Source: an uncultured Pseudomonadales bacterium (GTDB taxonomy: Bacteria; Pseudomonadota; Gammaproteobacteria; Pseudomonadales; Pseudohongiellaceae). Taken from it: a stretch of 64,000 nucleotides of DNA. The stretch is from NCBI GenBank assembly GCA_943842505.1, contig CALTDI010000022.1, forward strand, positions 35,655 through 99,654, in the 5' to 3' direction. The notes below the pieces were generated by a model. That model was given only the letters and a program-made list of their open reading frames with translations. It was not told the origin of the DNA and did no database searches. Position numbers and translations under genes: made by a program. Each line of letters opens with the position of its first letter. Position 1 is the stretch's first letter. Positions 1 through 10,722 of this stretch are shown here, piece by piece.

Positions 1-2
1 AG

Positions 3-1268
3 ATGTCGGAATTCGAATCCCATCCGGTATTGATGGCCCTGGCCAAGTTAGACCTGTGGCATGTTCAGATTGATCTGGGCAAGCTGACCGTCCGTTTCAT
101 GGAGCATCTTCAAGAGAAGGGTGATGCAGCCCTTGGCGTGGACGAATTTGTTGAGGGCGAGCTAGCCTATCTGGACGGCGTCAATGAGAAGCCAATCGAG
201 AAGTGTCAACACGTGGTCTTATATGGCTTTGGCCGCATCGGCAGACTGATGGCCAGATTGCTGATAGAGCGCACCAGTACCGCCGAGATTATGCAGCTCA
301 AGGCTATCGTTGTGCGCCCGGGTGACGAAGGCGACTTGCAGAAACGCGCCAGCCTGTTCATGAATGATTCGGTCCATGGTGCCTTTCAAGGCACGTTGCG
401 GGTTGATGAGAAAAGCAATAGCCTCATCGCCAACGGGAATGAGATTAAGGTTATCTACGCCAATAGCCCGGAGGAGATCGATTATGGTCAATATGGCATC
501 GAAGATGCCCTGATCATCGACAACACCGGTATGTGGCGTGATCGTGAGGGTCTGTCTCGGCATCTTAAGTCTAAGGGTGCCGCGAAGGTGCTGTTAACCG
601 CACCAGGAAAGGGCGATATCAAGAATATCGTCTACGGTATCAACGACGACGAGATCAGCCCGGATGATACGATCATCACGGCAGCCTCGTGCACCACGAA
701 TGCCATTGCGCCAGTGCTTAAGGTGGTCAATGACAAGTTCGGCATCGTAAAAGGGCACGTTGAGACGGTTCACGCCTACACCAATGACCAGAACCTAATC
801 GATAATTACCACAAGGGCAGTCGTCGAGGCCGTTCCGCCGCGCTGAATATGGTTCTTACCGAGACCGGCGCCGCCAAGGCAGTAGTGAAGGCAGTGCCCG
901 AGCTAGAGGGGAAATTAACCGGCAATGCGATCCGCGTGCCGATTCCCAACGTGTCGATGGCCATTATGAATCTGACCCTGGAAAAGGGGACTACGCGAGA
1001 CGAACTCAACGAGTTCTTGCGCGATATTGCCCTGCATTCCAAGCTGCAGAATCAAATTAGCTATACAGAGTCTCCCGATGCGGTGTCCAGTGACTTCGTC
1101 GGCAGCAGAGAGGCGGGTATCGTGGATAGCAACGCTACCATCGTTAACGATAATCACGTCGTTCTCTATCTGTGGTATGACAACGAATTTGGCTATTGTT
1201 GCCAAGTAGGAAGAATGGTTTACAAGATGGCGGGTATCATCTATCAGCAATATCCTCTAGAGGAATAG
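3..1268 (+). CDS. gap: Glyceraldehyde-3-phosphate dehydrogenase, long type (5' end cut by window)
   Basis: Oxidises glyceraldehyde 3-phosphate to 1,3-bisphosphoglycerate with NAD(P), in the cytosol. The visible 421 residues contain the Rossmann start VVLYGFGRIGR near residue 68 and the catalytic SCTTNA motif with its cysteine near residue 230; the C-terminal WYDNEFGY block is intact. Roughly 70 residues of extension precede the Rossmann fold, as in the long (about 480-residue) Pseudomonas-type enzyme. That family starts further upstream, so the ATG at position 3 is probably internal and about 60 residues lie before the window. Same strand as the nqr operon, 190 bp upstream of it, with a separate promoter candidate between them. 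Family assignment is secure; the physiological direction (glycolysis or gluconeogenesis) is not visible. Confidence 0.92.
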   Translation: MSEFESHPVLMALAKLDLWHVQIDLGKLTVRFMEHLQEKGDAALGVDEFVEGELAYLDGVNEKPIEKCQHVVLYGFGRIGRLMARLLIERTSTAEIMQLKAIVVRPGDEGDLQKRASLFMNDSVHGAFQGTLRVDEKSNSLIANGNEIKVIYANSPEEIDYGQYGIEDALIIDNTGMWRDREGLSRHLKSKGAAKVLLTAPGKGDIKNIVYGINDDEISPDDTIITAASCTTNAIAPVLKVVNDKFGIVKGHVETVHAYTNDQNLIDNYHKGSRRGRSAALNMVLTETGAAKAVVKAVPELEGKLTGNAIRVPIPNVSMAIMNLTLEKGTTRDELNEFLRDIALHSKLQNQISYTESPDAVSSDFVGSREAGIVDSNATIVNDNHVVLYLWYDNEFGYCCQVGRMVYKMAGIIYQQYPLEE

Positions 1269-1293
1269 CTGTATAAACCATTTGTCGCAAGAG

Positions 1294-1323
1294 TTGGCTA
1301 TTTCAGGGGCTTAGACCTATAAT
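1294..1323 (+). promoter_or_regulatory. Candidate sigma-70 promoter of the nqr operon
   Basis: A perfect -10 hexamer TATAAT (1318-1323) lies 18 bp after TTGGCT (1294-1299, four of six matches to TTGACA). It would start transcription near 1330, leaving a leader of about 130 nt before nqrA. Found by eye, with no experimental support. Confidence 0.5.
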
Positions 1324-1374
1324 TCGCCCCGCTTGAAACACCGTCAATGGATTCCAATAACACTTAATTTTTCG

Positions 1375-1408
1375 CCGTTGTCATGTTGCAGTCTTGACAA
1401 CGGTTGTC
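1375..1408 (+). promoter_or_regulatory. Overlapping inverted repeats in the nqrA leader
   Basis: CCGTTGTC (1375-1382) is the exact reverse complement of GACAACGG (1396-1403). The latter also forms a second palindrome with GTTGTC (1403-1408). The three half-sites could be a repressor operator or two mutually exclusive RNA hairpins, and a T-rich stretch follows. They lie between the promoter candidate and nqrA. Weak terminator function for gap is another possibility. Confidence 0.4.
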
Positions 1409-1458
1409 GTTTATTTCTTTGGACTGTTAATTCGCTTCTCAGCGCTTAGATTGACCTA

Positions 1459-2823
1459 ATGATCAGAACAAAACGCGGACTGAATCTACCGATTTCCGGA
1501 GCCCCTGAGCAGGAGCTAGGAAAGGCTCGGTCGACGCGGACTGTTGCGCTTCTAGGATGCGATTATGTGGGCATGAAGCCGACCATGCTCGTTGCCGAAG
1601 GCGACAAAGTGCTTCTGGGTCAGCCCCTGTTTCGCGACAAGAAAAACTCCTCCGTGACATTTACATCCCCTGGCTGCGGTCGAGTCAGCGGCATTAACCG
1701 TGGTCATCAACGAAAACTGCAGTCAGTGGTCATCGAGTTAGAGGAAAATGGGAAGGATGATGAGCAGGTAGCGCTTAATAGCTATATCGAATCTGCTCTG
1801 GGCGAGCTTCCGCGCGATACTATCATTGAGGACCTGCTTGTATCCGGTTTGTGGACTAGCATTCGAGTGCGTCCGTTCAGCAAGGTAGCAGACCCGGCTC
1901 GACAGGCACATTCGCTTTTTATCAACGCCATGGATACCAATCCGCTTGCCGCGCAGCCCAGCGTAGTGCTCAAAGATGAGATCCCGCACTTTGTTCTCGG
2001 TGTGAATCTGCTATCTAAACTGCCGCAGAATCAGACCTATGTCTGCGTCGACCGTAAGGTGGACGCGCAGCTCAAAGAGCAAGCGTTTGCGAGCAATATC
2101 AAAGTGCAGGAGTTCAGAGGGCCACATCCTTCAGGTCTGACTGGTACCCATATGCACTATCTGGAACCTGCTGGAATCGGCAAACAAATCTGGTCGCTTA
2201 ACTATCAAGACGTGATTGCGATCGGAAAACTGTTTAGCACCGGTAAGCTCAGCGTAGATCGCATTATATCTCTGGCGGGTCCGCAGGTGACTGAGCCGCG
2301 TCTGCTCAAGAGTCGCATAGGTGCCGATCTGCATGAACTTTGTGCAGGAGAGTTAGAACCTCACGAGAGCCGCATAATTTCGGGTTCTGTATTGGGTGGG
2401 CGCAGAGCGTTTGGAGCGGTGAGCTATCTTGGCCGTTACCATCTGCAAGTCTCCGCGTTACGCGAAGGGAGAGAACGTCCGCTATTGGGTTATCTCTCGC
2501 CGGGCGCCAATCGCCACTCCGTTATGGGGATCTACATATCAGGATTGGATAAGAGTAAACGCCATGCGATGTCTACCAGCACCCAGGGCAGCGATCGCGC
2601 GATGGTCCCTATCGGGGCCTACGAGAAGATCATGCCCCTCGATATTTTGCCTACGCAGCTATTGCGAGCATTGATTGTCGGGGATATCGAGACGGCGCAG
2701 AATCTCGGTGCGCTGGAGTTAGATGAGGAAGACCTGGCGCTTTGTAGTTATGTCTGTCCTGGAAAATATGAATACGGGCCTATGCTGCGTGACAATCTCA
2801 CGCAGATAGAGAAAGAGGCATAA
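1459..2823 (+). CDS. nqrA: Na+-translocating NADH:quinone reductase subunit A
   Basis: Peripheral cytoplasmic subunit of the six-subunit Na+-NQR, which oxidises NADH, reduces ubiquinone and exports Na+. The 454-residue length and the N-terminal segment beginning [14 protein letters not shown] match NqrA of Vibrio and Pseudomonas (about 446 residues). No cofactor motif is expected. First gene of an nqrABCDEF-apbE-nqrM operon on one strand, 6 bp before nqrB. The ribosome binding site is weak. Assignment rests on recognisable sequence and perfect operon order. Confidence 0.96.
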   Translation: MIRTKRGLNLPISGAPEQELGKARSTRTVALLGCDYVGMKPTMLVAEGDKVLLGQPLFRDKKNSSVTFTSPGCGRVSGINRGHQRKLQSVVIELEENGKDDEQVALNSYIESALGELPRDTIIEDLLVSGLWTSIRVRPFSKVADPARQAHSLFINAMDTNPLAAQPSVVLKDEIPHFVLGVNLLSKLPQNQTYVCVDRKVDAQLKEQAFASNIKVQEFRGPHPSGLTGTHMHYLEPAGIGKQIWSLNYQDVIAIGKLFSTGKLSVDRIISLAGPQVTEPRLLKSRIGADLHELCAGELEPHESRIISGSVLGGRRAFGAVSYLGRYHLQVSALREGRERPLLGYLSPGANRHSVMGIYISGLDKSKRHAMSTSTQGSDRAMVPIGAYEKIMPLDILPTQLLRALIVGDIETAQNLGALELDEEDLALCSYVCPGKYEYGPMLRDNLTQIEKEA

Positions 2824-2829
2824 CGGGCA

Positions 2830-4047
2830 ATGGGACTTCGTCGCATTCTAGATGACATGGAGCCGCACTTTACCAAGGGCGGCCGCTTCGAGTCTTGGTA
2901 TGCCCTGTTCGAGGCTGTCGACACGATCTTCTACACCCCTAGCAAGGTCACAGTTGCCGAGCCTCATGTGCGCGATGGTATCGATCTGAAGCGGGTAATG
3001 ATCACGGTATGGTTTGCCGCTTTCTTTCCGATGTTCTATGGCATGTATAACATTGGTTTTCAGGCCAATAGTGCGATCGTTGCCATGGGTCTGGCAGGAA
3101 CTGGCGATTGGCATGAACTAATTATCGGTGCGCTGGCCGGGCATAATCCAGCGAGCATCTGGGATAATGTCGTCTACGGTGCGGCTCATTATTTCCCGAT
3201 CTATTTTATCGTTTTTGTTGTCGGCGGATTCTGGGAAGTGTTGTTCGCTATGAAGCGTGGACACGAAATCAACGAAGGATTCTTCGTTACGTCTATTCTA
3301 TTTACCCTGATCGTGCCGCCGGACATTCCCCTGTGGCAGGCGGCTCTGGGTATTAGTTTTGGTATCGTTGTCGGCAAAGAAGTATTCGGTGGTACCGGCA
3401 AGAATTTTTTAAATCCTGCTTTGACGGGCAGGGCATTTCTGTTCTTCGCCTATGCGCCGCAGATGTCCGGCGATGCGGTCTGGACGGCGATAGACGGATT
3501 CAGCGGTGCTACCCCACTTAGCCAGATTGCTGCCGAGGGCTTGCCCGCAATCGCTGTAGCGACAGGAAGGGAGCTTTCCTGGCTGAACGCCTTCTTCGGC
3601 CAGATGCAGGGCTCGATAGGCGAAACATCGACAATCGCTATTCTGCTTGGCGGCGCGGTGTTGTTGCTAACGCGGATCGCCTCATGGCGAATTATGCTGG
3701 GTGTATTTCTCGGCATGTGCGCAACGGCAACATTATTTAATTTCATAGGCTCCGACACTAATCCCGGTTTCGCTACGCCCTGGTACTGGCATTTTGTTCT
3801 GGGGGGCTTTGCCTTCGGCATGGTGTTCATGGCTACCGATCCAGTATCGGCTTCGATGACCAGCACCGGCAAGTGGATATTCGGTGCCTTAATAGGCTTC
3901 ATGATAGTGCTTATTCGAGTAGTGAATCCTGCCTATCCAGAGGGCGCCATGTTGGCTATCTTGTTCGCGAATCTGTTCGCGCCACTAATCGATTACTTTG
4001 TTGTGAAGGCAAATATAATGCGCAGGAGAGCACGCGGTGTCCTCTAA
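2830..4047 (+). CDS. nqrB: Na+-translocating NADH:quinone reductase subunit B
   Basis: Integral membrane subunit that carries covalently bound FMN and riboflavin and takes part in Na+ translocation. The 405 residues hold many hydrophobic helices. The flavinylation motif DGFSGAT is present, with Thr228 the expected FMN acceptor for ApbE, which is encoded downstream. The start ATG follows nqrA by 6 bp. Its 3' end overlaps nqrC by 11 nt, which suggests translational coupling. Confidence 0.97.
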   Translation: MGLRRILDDMEPHFTKGGRFESWYALFEAVDTIFYTPSKVTVAEPHVRDGIDLKRVMITVWFAAFFPMFYGMYNIGFQANSAIVAMGLAGTGDWHELIIGALAGHNPASIWDNVVYGAAHYFPIYFIVFVVGGFWEVLFAMKRGHEINEGFFVTSILFTLIVPPDIPLWQAALGISFGIVVGKEVFGGTGKNFLNPALTGRAFLFFAYAPQMSGDAVWTAIDGFSGATPLSQIAAEGLPAIAVATGRELSWLNAFFGQMQGSIGETSTIAILLGGAVLLLTRIASWRIMLGVFLGMCATATLFNFIGSDTNPGFATPWYWHFVLGGFAFGMVFMATDPVSASMTSTGKWIFGALIGFMIVLIRVVNPAYPEGAMLAILFANLFAPLIDYFVVKANIMRRRARGVL

Positions 4048-4828
4048 AGATTCCACCAGAAAAACGCTGCTGGTCGCTTTCGGTCTTTGCGTGGTCTGTT
4101 CCATCGTCGTATCGGGCACCGCGGTGATACTGAAGCCCTTGCAGGATGCGAATCGAATTCTTGACAGGAATAAGAATATTCTGAGCGCCGCTGGCCTATT
4201 CGATTCACAGCAAGATGGCGATGAGGTTGTCACGGAGCGTTTTAACCAGTTCTCACCCTATGTCATCGATCTGAATGCGGCTCAGGTGCTTTCCACCGAG
4301 CAGCTGCAACAACTGCAGATAGATATAGAGAGCTACGACCAGCGTCTGGTTATCAATGATCCTAACTTCTCCGAAGCCTTGGGCAGGCAGAAAGACGTCG
4401 CGAATATTAAGCGCCGCGTTAACTATCCGATGATCTATGTCGTCGAGAATGGCGCCGAGATTGAGACTATAGTCGTGCCGATAAGTGGCTATGGCTTGTG
4501 GGGAATCCTCTATGGCTTCCTCGCTCTGGAGGGCGATGCGAATACGGTTAAGGGTTTGGCGTTCTACGAATTGAAGGAGACGCCGGGTTTGGGCGCGGAA
4601 GTTAGGAACCCAAGATGGACGGCGCTGTGGCCTGGCAAGAAGGTCTACGATGAACAGGGCGAGGTCGGTCTGAGAGTAGTGAAGGGTCAAGGTAGTGGTA
4701 ACTATCAGATCGACGGTCTTTCCGGGGCTACTCTCACCAGTCGCGGAGTCGATAATCTTATTCAGTACTGGCTCGGTGAAGATGGTTACGGGCCGGTTTT
4801 AGCTCAGCTTCGTGAGACGGGTTTATAG
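4037..4828 (+). CDS. nqrC: Na+-translocating NADH:quinone reductase subunit C
   Basis: Membrane-anchored FMN-binding subunit that passes electrons within Na+-NQR. There is one N-terminal transmembrane helix (about residues 10-33) and then a periplasmic FMN-binding domain. The motif [10 protein letters not shown] is present with Thr232 as the flavinylated residue, along with the family signature ETPGLGAEV. It starts at a GTG inside the end of nqrB, with AGGAG (4024-4028) at good spacing. The 263-residue length is normal. Confidence 0.97.
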   Translation: MSSKDSTRKTLLVAFGLCVVCSIVVSGTAVILKPLQDANRILDRNKNILSAAGLFDSQQDGDEVVTERFNQFSPYVIDLNAAQVLSTEQLQQLQIDIESYDQRLVINDPNFSEALGRQKDVANIKRRVNYPMIYVVENGAEIETIVVPISGYGLWGILYGFLALEGDANTVKGLAFYELKETPGLGAEVRNPRWTALWPGKKVYDEQGEVGLRVVKGQGSGNYQIDGLSGATLTSRGVDNLIQYWLGEDGYGPVLAQLRETGL

Positions 4829-4868
4829 CGCTTATGCCTTTTAAATTTATTAGTTTTGGTGTGCAAGT

Positions 4869-5531
4869 ATGAGTAGTGTTAAGCAAATATTACTAACGCC
4901 TCTTTTCGAGAACAATCCGATCGCCCTGCAGATTCTTGGGGTTTGTTCTGCCTTGGCGGTAACAACTCAGTTGAGTGTGACACTGGTGATGTGTGTTGCG
5001 CTAACGACGGTGACGGCATTCTCTAATCTGTTTATCTCGATGATACGGAATCAAATACCTTCGAGCATCCGAATCATCGTGCAGATGACGATAATTGCAT
5101 CCCTAGTAATAGCCGTCGACCAGTTCCTGCAGGCCTTCGCTTATGAAATTAGTAAGAACCTGAGTGTGTTCGTAGGCCTGATAATTACCAACTGTATTGT
5201 CATGGGTCGTGCCGAAGCATTTGCCATGAAGAATCCACCGGGGCTGAGTTTTCTAGATGGCATCGGAAACGGAATGGGCTATTCCCTGGTGCTTATTGTT
5301 GTCGCGTCTCTTCGCGAGCTTTTTGGTTCGGGTAGTCTGCTCGGGTTTCAGATTCTGCCCCTTATCGAAAATGGTGGTTGGTACCAGGCGAACGGCCTGA
5401 TGTTGTTGTCGCCCAGCGCCTTCTTCATCATCGGTTTCTTTATCTGGGCCCTGCGCAGCGTCAAGAAAGAGCAGGTTGAAACGCGAGAGTTTCGTATGGC
5501 ACCTCACTCTGCAGACGAGGGTGCGTTCTGA
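4869..5531 (+). CDS. nqrD: Na+-translocating NADH:quinone reductase subunit D
   Basis: Multi-span membrane subunit of Na+-NQR, paired pseudo-symmetrically with NqrE and homologous to RnfE/RsxE. The 220 residues include about six helices. The conserved cysteine in the [14 protein letters not shown] segment is one of the intramembrane iron-centre ligands known for the NqrD/NqrE pair. The stop codon TGA overlaps the ATG of nqrE. Confidence 0.97.
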   Translation: MSSVKQILLTPLFENNPIALQILGVCSALAVTTQLSVTLVMCVALTTVTAFSNLFISMIRNQIPSSIRIIVQMTIIASLVIAVDQFLQAFAYEISKNLSVFVGLIITNCIVMGRAEAFAMKNPPGLSFLDGIGNGMGYSLVLIVVASLRELFGSGSLLGFQILPLIENGGWYQANGLMLLSPSAFFIIGFFIWALRSVKKEQVETREFRMAPHSADEGAF

Positions 5532-6139
5532 TGGAGCAGTTACTGAGTCTGTTCGTAAAGGCGGTATTCATCGAGAACATGGCGCTGCAGATGTTTCTCG
5601 GCATGTGTACTTTTCTTGCTGTATCCAAGAAGGTTGAGACGGCGATAGGCTTGGGTGTTGCGGTGGTAGTGGTGCAGGTCATTACCGTGCCGGTTAACAA
5701 TATCATCTTCAATCAATTGCTGCGTGAAGGCGCTTTGGATTGGCTGGGGATGCCCGAGTTGTCGTTACAGTTTCTCGGTTTCCTGTGCTACATCGGTGTG
5801 ATTGCCGCGATAGTGCAGATTCTAGAGATGTTCCTGGATAAATTTGTTCCGGCGCTGTACAACGCGCTTGGCGTGTTCCTTCCGCTTATTACGGTGAACT
5901 GCGCCATCCTGGGATCGACTCTGTTAATGGTAGAGCGAGACTATTCCTTTCCGGAGAGTGTCGCGTTCGGCCTCGGTTCGGGATTCGGATGGGCTCTGGC
6001 AATCGTAGCTCTGGCCGGCATACGCGAAAAGCTCAAATACAGCGATGTGCCCGAAGGCTTGCGCGGTTTAGGTATCACCTTTATTACGGTTGGTTTGATG
6101 TCGCTAGGCTTTATGTCCCTGAGCGGCGTCTCTCTCTAG
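5531..6139 (+). CDS. nqrE: Na+-translocating NADH:quinone reductase subunit E
   Basis: Membrane subunit homologous to RnfA/RsxA and partner of NqrD around the intramembrane iron-sulphur centre. The 202 residues have about six helices. Cysteines in MCTFLAVS and [10 protein letters not shown] are the expected metal ligands. Start overlaps the nqrD stop (TGATG), so the two are probably translated together at matched levels. Confidence 0.97.
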   Translation: MEQLLSLFVKAVFIENMALQMFLGMCTFLAVSKKVETAIGLGVAVVVVQVITVPVNNIIFNQLLREGALDWLGMPELSLQFLGFLCYIGVIAAIVQILEMFLDKFVPALYNALGVFLPLITVNCAILGSTLLMVERDYSFPESVAFGLGSGFGWALAIVALAGIREKLKYSDVPEGLRGLGITFITVGLMSLGFMSLSGVSL

Positions 6140-6181
6140 ATGTCCGTAAATAGAAAAATTTAAGTAGAAACAGTTTATTCC

Positions 6182-7411
6182 ATGATTGATATCACAACCA
6201 TATTCGGCGGCGTCGCTCTATTCACCATCATCGTTATGCTGCTTGTAGGCGTAATCTTGCTCGCTCGCTCCAAGCTGGTGACCAGTGGTGACGTGCGCAT
6301 CGAGATCAACGACGATGCCGAGAAATCCATTGTCGTTCCAGCCGGTGGCAAGCTGTTAAACACGCTCGCCGATGCCGGCATCTTTCTGTCCTCGGCCTGT
6401 GGCGGTGGTGGTACCTGCGCGCAGTGTAAATGTCAGGTGCTCGACGGCGGTGGCTCTATGCTACCCACTGAGACCGGTCATTTCACCAGAGGACAGGCGA
6501 AGGACAACTGGCGTCTGTCCTGTCAGGTTGCAGTAAAGCAGGACATGAAGATTGAGATCGCGCCGGAATTCTTCGGCGTGAAACAGTGGGAGTGCACAGT
6601 TCGCTCAAACGACAATGTCGCCACCTTTATTAAGGAATTAGTTCTCGAGATACCCGATGGCGAGAGCGTTGACTTCAGGGCGGGGGGCTATGTGCAATTG
6701 GAAGTGCCTCCTCATGTCGTTAACTACAGCGATTTCGATATCGCGCAGGAGTATCGAGGTGACTGGAATCATTTCGGCCTGTTCGATGTGGTGTCAAAGG
6801 TTAACGACACGACGATACGGGCCTATTCGATGGCGAACTACCCTGAAGAGAAGGGGGTTATTAAGTTCAATATCCGCATAGCGACCCCACCCCCGGGCAC
6901 CAAGTTGCCTCCGGGTAAAATGTCCTCCTATGTGTTTGGGCTGAAGCCCGGTGATAAAGTTAAGGTGTTTGGCCCGTTCGGTGAATTTTTTGCGAAAGAC
7001 ACGGATGCAGAGATGGTGTTCATCGGCGGTGGTGCCGGTATGGCCCCGATGCGTTCGCATATCTTCGATCAGCTGCGCAGATTGCACAGTCATAGGAAGA
7101 TAAGCTTCTGGTATGGGGCAAGAAGTCTGCGCGAGATGTTCTACGAAGAAGACTATGACTCCTTGGCTGAGGAGAACGATAATTTTGATTGGCACGTCGC
7201 GCTCTCCGATCCACAGCCAGAGGATGAATGGGCTGGGATGACGGGCTTTATTCATAATGTCGTCTTGGAGAACTACCTCAAGAATCATCCTGCGCCAGAG
7301 GATTGTGAATACTATATGTGTGGGCCGCCGATGATGAATGCGGCTGTGGTCAAGATGCTGAAAGACTTGGGTGTAGAAGACGACAATATTGCTCTCGACG
7401 AATTTTCCTAG
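6182..7411 (+). CDS. nqrF: Na+-translocating NADH:quinone reductase subunit F
   Basis: NADH-oxidising entry subunit. An N-terminal membrane helix (about residues 4-26) is followed by a plant-type [2Fe-2S] domain with cysteines in [14 protein letters not shown] and WRLSCQ. A ferredoxin-reductase module follows: FAD motif RAYSMANY and NAD motif [14 protein letters not shown]. The C-terminus keeps the family's YYMCGPPMM segment. The 409-residue length is typical. Last structural subunit, 35 bp before apbE. Confidence 0.98.
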   Translation: MIDITTIFGGVALFTIIVMLLVGVILLARSKLVTSGDVRIEINDDAEKSIVVPAGGKLLNTLADAGIFLSSACGGGGTCAQCKCQVLDGGGSMLPTETGHFTRGQAKDNWRLSCQVAVKQDMKIEIAPEFFGVKQWECTVRSNDNVATFIKELVLEIPDGESVDFRAGGYVQLEVPPHVVNYSDFDIAQEYRGDWNHFGLFDVVSKVNDTTIRAYSMANYPEEKGVIKFNIRIATPPPGTKLPPGKMSSYVFGLKPGDKVKVFGPFGEFFAKDTDAEMVFIGGGAGMAPMRSHIFDQLRRLHSHRKISFWYGARSLREMFYEEDYDSLAEENDNFDWHVALSDPQPEDEWAGMTGFIHNVVLENYLKNHPAPEDCEYYMCGPPMMNAAVVKMLKDLGVEDDNIALDEFS

Positions 7412-7446
7412 CAGACTATTTACTTTCCCTTCAAGGGTTATGCCGC

Positions 7447-8499
7447 ATGATTGAATTGCTCAAACGTCATAGCTTCTCTGCGACCTTCCTGGTTCTGTTC
7501 CTGAGCTTCGTGTTTTTCTTCGGCGGCGATGGTGAAGAAATTCAGCAGTTGAATGGCTTTACCATGGGCACGAGTTATCAGGTGCAGATTGTAGACATGC
7601 CGGATACTATTAGTGCCGAAGATCTAGCGGCAGACATCTCCGATCTGCTGGGTGAATTAGACACGGGGACGTTCTCAACCTATGCGAGCAACTCCGAGTT
7701 ATCTCGATTCAACCGGCACGGGGTAAATGTTCCCTTCATTGCCTCGTCTCGTATGATTGAAGTCTTATTGCTGGCGCAGGAAGTGGCAGCGCTTAGTGGG
7801 GGTGCTTTCGACGTGACGGTTGGGCCTCTGGTAAATCTTTGGGGTTTCGGCCCCGATCTTGCGGTATTCGAGACGGTGCCAAGCCAGTCACAGATCGACA
7901 CGGCATTGAATCGAGTGGGGTTTCAGTATCTGCGTATCAGTCCTTCCTCGCAGGAAATTCGCAAGACCCGTGATATCTACGTCGACCTCAGTGCCATAGC
8001 AAAGGGCTATGCAGTGGATCAGCTTGCCGAGCATTTGGATGGGGTGGGTGTGGATAATTACTTTCTGGAGATCGGTGGCGAGTTAAAGATCAAAGGCTCC
8101 AAGCCGGGAGCCGATGGTTGGGTGCCAGCCATAGAGACGCCATTAGACGCGGGCTCGCAGGTCTATCAGATATTCTACAGCCGTGGTGATAATATAGCGG
8201 TGGCAGGTTCTGGAGATTACAAGAACTATTTTGAGGAGAATGGTCAGCGTTACTCCCATGAGATCGATCCACGAAATGGTAGATCTGTCACCCATAGATT
8301 GGCAGCCGCCTATGTTATAGATGATTCGGTGGCGCGAGCAGATGCTCTTGCTACAACTTATATGGTGTTGGGTCCCGAGGCAGCAGAGGCTCTTGCAGCG
8401 AGACAGAATCAGGCCGTGTATTTTATCTATAAGAGCGAGACCGAGGGCTTCGAAGATTTTATAAGCGATGAATTCGAGCACTACCTTGGAAACAATTAG
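7447..8499 (+). CDS. apbE: FAD:protein FMN transferase
   Basis: Transfers FMN from FAD onto threonine of target motifs, here most likely NqrB Thr228 and NqrC Thr232. Conserved ApbE segments are visible: NGFTMGTSYQV, FDVTVGPLVNLWGFG, a KGYAVD block and HEIDPRNG near the metal/FAD site. I chose the ATG at 7447 (350 residues) because the open frame upstream lies inside nqrF. The N-terminal hydrophobic stretch (about residues 10-27) ends in GGDGEE without a lipobox cysteine. Many ApbE proteins are lipoproteins, so this one appears to be membrane-anchored or exported instead. Confidence 0.93.
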   Translation: MIELLKRHSFSATFLVLFLSFVFFFGGDGEEIQQLNGFTMGTSYQVQIVDMPDTISAEDLAADISDLLGELDTGTFSTYASNSELSRFNRHGVNVPFIASSRMIEVLLLAQEVAALSGGAFDVTVGPLVNLWGFGPDLAVFETVPSQSQIDTALNRVGFQYLRISPSSQEIRKTRDIYVDLSAIAKGYAVDQLAEHLDGVGVDNYFLEIGGELKIKGSKPGADGWVPAIETPLDAGSQVYQIFYSRGDNIAVAGSGDYKNYFEENGQRYSHEIDPRNGRSVTHRLAAAYVIDDSVARADALATTYMVLGPEAAEALAARQNQAVYFIYKSETEGFEDFISDEFEHYLGNN

Positions 8500-8535
8500 A
8501 GAAAGAGAAAAGGAAAGAGGCGCAGAGGAAGAAAG

Positions 8536-8721
8536 ATGTTGAGTTTTATAATTACATTCGTAGTCATCGCCGTGGTGATTGCCATCATGTCAGTGGGTGT
8601 TCTATTTGGTCGCAAGCCTGTGCAGGGTTCCTGCGGCGGTCTGAATAATATAGGTGGGATGAATGAATGCGAAATTTGCGGTGGCGAGCCACAGAAATGT
8701 GAGCGTAAAGAGGCAGCCTAA
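8536..8721 (+). CDS. nqrM: Na+-NQR maturation protein NqrM
   Basis: Small membrane protein (61 residues, former DUF539) needed for assembly of the NqrD/E iron centre. It has one N-terminal transmembrane helix (about residues 3-23). Four cysteines follow in SCGG, NECEIC and KCERK, the pattern expected for iron delivery. A purine-rich ribosome binding site precedes the ATG. Placement after apbE matches Vibrio and Pseudomonas nqr loci. Confidence 0.94.
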   Translation: MLSFIITFVVIAVVIAIMSVGVLFGRKPVQGSCGGLNNIGGMNECEICGGEPQKCERKEAA

Positions 8722-8775
8722 GATAAAGGCCTGAAAATCAAACTGGGTAACTAGATAACGGAAAGACTGAGGCAT

Positions 8776-10161
8776 ATGGAAAAAAAGCACTTTGATATTA
8801 TCGTTATTGGCAGCGGGCCTGCGGGTGAGGCTGCTGCGATGAATGCGAAGAAGAAGGGTCGCACTGTCGCCGTTGTCTGCGATCTGGAATACGTAGGCGG
8901 AAGCTGCACTCATCTAGGCACTATCCCTTCAAAGTCGCTACGCCACTCCGTAAAGCAAGTCATGCAATTCAATTCCAATCCGATGTTCAGGGACTTGGGT
9001 GACGCCAGGAAGTTGAGTTTTCAGCAAGTGTTGAAGCATGCCGAGAGGGTGATCTATGAACAGGTAAGTATGCGCACTGATTTCTACGATAGAAATCACA
9101 TCCCAATATTTAAGGGGCGCGCAAGCTTTCTGGATAAGCACACGATCAAGCTCGTTGGGAAACGTAAAAAGCTGTCGGCAGATTATTTTGTAATCGCTAC
9201 CGGTTCCAGTCCGTATCATCCACCCGGTGTGGATTTCTCTCACCCCTGCGTCTTCGATAGCGACAGCATTCTGGATCTGGATCATTCGCCACGCAAGGTT
9301 ACCGTTATCGGTGCCGGTGTTATCGGCTGTGAATACGCGTCCATATTTGGTGGCCTGGGTTGCAAAGTCGAATTGATAAACCCCGCTTCCGGACTACTCA
9401 CCTTTCTCGATACGGAGATAGCCGATGCGCTTAGCTATCACCTGCGCAACCTGGGCGTGCGCAGTCGTCATAATGAAGAATTTGAGAAGATGGAGTATCA
9501 CGATGATCACATCGTGACTTATCTGCAGTCCGGTAAGAAAATACGCAGCGATATCGTACTTTGGGCGAACGGTAGGAGTGGCAATACAAGTAACCTCGGG
9601 CTTAAGCAGATAGGTTTGGAGACGAATACTCGGCAACAAATCTCTGTAGATGATAACTACCGGACATCTGTTAAGAATGTCTATGCAGCCGGTGATGTGA
9701 TCGGCTGGCCATCCTTGGCAGGAGCCGCCTATGACCAGGGTAGGGCAGCAAGTAACGCCATCGTGGCGCCGGATGACTGTTACCACGTTGAGCAAGTTGC
9801 CACTGGCATCTATACGATTCCAGAGATCAGCACTCTCGGGGCTACTGAGCAGGAATTAACGGAGCAGAAGATACCCTACGAAGTGGGTAAGGCTTTCTTC
9901 AAGAATACAGCGCGAGCCCAGATAACCGGTGAGCAGGTAGGCATGCTGAAGCTGATCTTTCATTTCGAGACTCTAGAGTTGTTAGGTATTCACTGTTTCG
10001 GAGATCAGGCGTCTGAGATTGTCCACATCGGTCAGGCGATCATGCGTCAGCCACCTCCAGCGAACTCGATGAAATACTTCCTAACCACTACATTTAATTA
10101 CCCGACTATGGCCGAAGCCTATAGAACGGCTGCCCTGGATGGCTTGAACAGAGTTTTCTAG
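8776..10161 (+). CDS. sthA: Soluble pyridine nucleotide transhydrogenase
   Basis: Cytosolic flavoprotein that exchanges reducing equivalents between NADPH and NADH. It has an FAD Rossmann motif [11 protein letters not shown] at residues 7-17 and an NAD motif [13 protein letters not shown] in mid-protein. The redox-site region reads [17 protein letters not shown]: the second cysteine of the disulphide reductases is replaced by threonine, which is characteristic of SthA. The 461-residue length is normal. It sits behind nqrM as in Pseudomonas, beside two NADH dehydrogenases, which fits a role in balancing NADH and NADPH. Confidence 0.95.
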   Translation: MEKKHFDIIVIGSGPAGEAAAMNAKKKGRTVAVVCDLEYVGGSCTHLGTIPSKSLRHSVKQVMQFNSNPMFRDLGDARKLSFQQVLKHAERVIYEQVSMRTDFYDRNHIPIFKGRASFLDKHTIKLVGKRKKLSADYFVIATGSSPYHPPGVDFSHPCVFDSDSILDLDHSPRKVTVIGAGVIGCEYASIFGGLGCKVELINPASGLLTFLDTEIADALSYHLRNLGVRSRHNEEFEKMEYHDDHIVTYLQSGKKIRSDIVLWANGRSGNTSNLGLKQIGLETNTRQQISVDDNYRTSVKNVYAAGDVIGWPSLAGAAYDQGRAASNAIVAPDDCYHVEQVATGIYTIPEISTLGATEQELTEQKIPYEVGKAFFKNTARAQITGEQVGMLKLIFHFETLELLGIHCFGDQASEIVHIGQAIMRQPPPANSMKYFLTTTFNYPTMAEAYRTAALDGLNRVF

Positions 10162-10246
10162 TTCTTGCCATGGCCCATGAACAGGGTTAGTTTGTCGCCT
10201 AGAGAATAATAGAAGAGCGGGCTTATACCCGTCCCGGAGAGTGATA

Positions 10247-10717
10247 ATGATACAAACTGCCAGAGACATTCTTAAAGAGAAAGGCGGTCACATGGTAACT
10301 ATCAATTCGGACGCGACTATCTATCAGGCGCTAACGATAATGACCCAGAATAAGGTGGGTTCGATAGTGCTTCTTGAGGACGAAAAGATAGTGGGTATCT
10401 GGACAGAGAGAGACTTGATGTTCAGGGCGATGGAGGAAGGTTTCAATCCTAAGGTCGCCAGGCTCAAGGACAATATGAGCGTCAATATTATGTCAGCCAA
10501 TATTGAAGAGCAGGCGTATCAGCTAGCCGATAAATTTCTAGGTCGGCGTGTGCGCCACCTATTAATAGAGGAAGGTGGGGAATACATAGGTCTGCTTTCT
10601 GTCGGGGATGTGATGAAGGCAAACCTGCAGCAGAAGAATGAAGAGTTCGAAGAATTGAATCAAATGGTCAGTCTTGAGTACTATGAGAACTGGAAAGAGA
10701 TTCAATCGGAACGCTAA
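10247..10717 (+). CDS. Tandem CBS-domain protein
   Basis: Made of two CBS domains in tandem (about residues 8-65 and 75-135), a fold that usually senses adenine nucleotides. The segments GIWTERDLMFRAM and YIGLLSVGDVMKA are typical CBS ends. There is no catalytic or membrane domain in its 156 residues. I chose the ATG at 10247 because GGAG at 10236-10239 is spaced 7 nt from it; a GTG two codons earlier is too close. It follows sthA on the same strand, so it may report energy state to the neighbouring respiratory genes, but the target is unknown. Confidence 0.85.
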   Translation: MIQTARDILKEKGGHMVTINSDATIYQALTIMTQNKVGSIVLLEDEKIVGIWTERDLMFRAMEEGFNPKVARLKDNMSVNIMSANIEEQAYQLADKFLGRRVRHLLIEEGGEYIGLLSVGDVMKANLQQKNEEFEELNQMVSLEYYENWKEIQSER

Positions 10718-10722
10718 ATAGC

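Noticed and set aside
7318-7446. Longer N-terminus for ApbE
   Set aside because: This stretch overlaps the end of nqrF in another frame and does not resemble ApbE.
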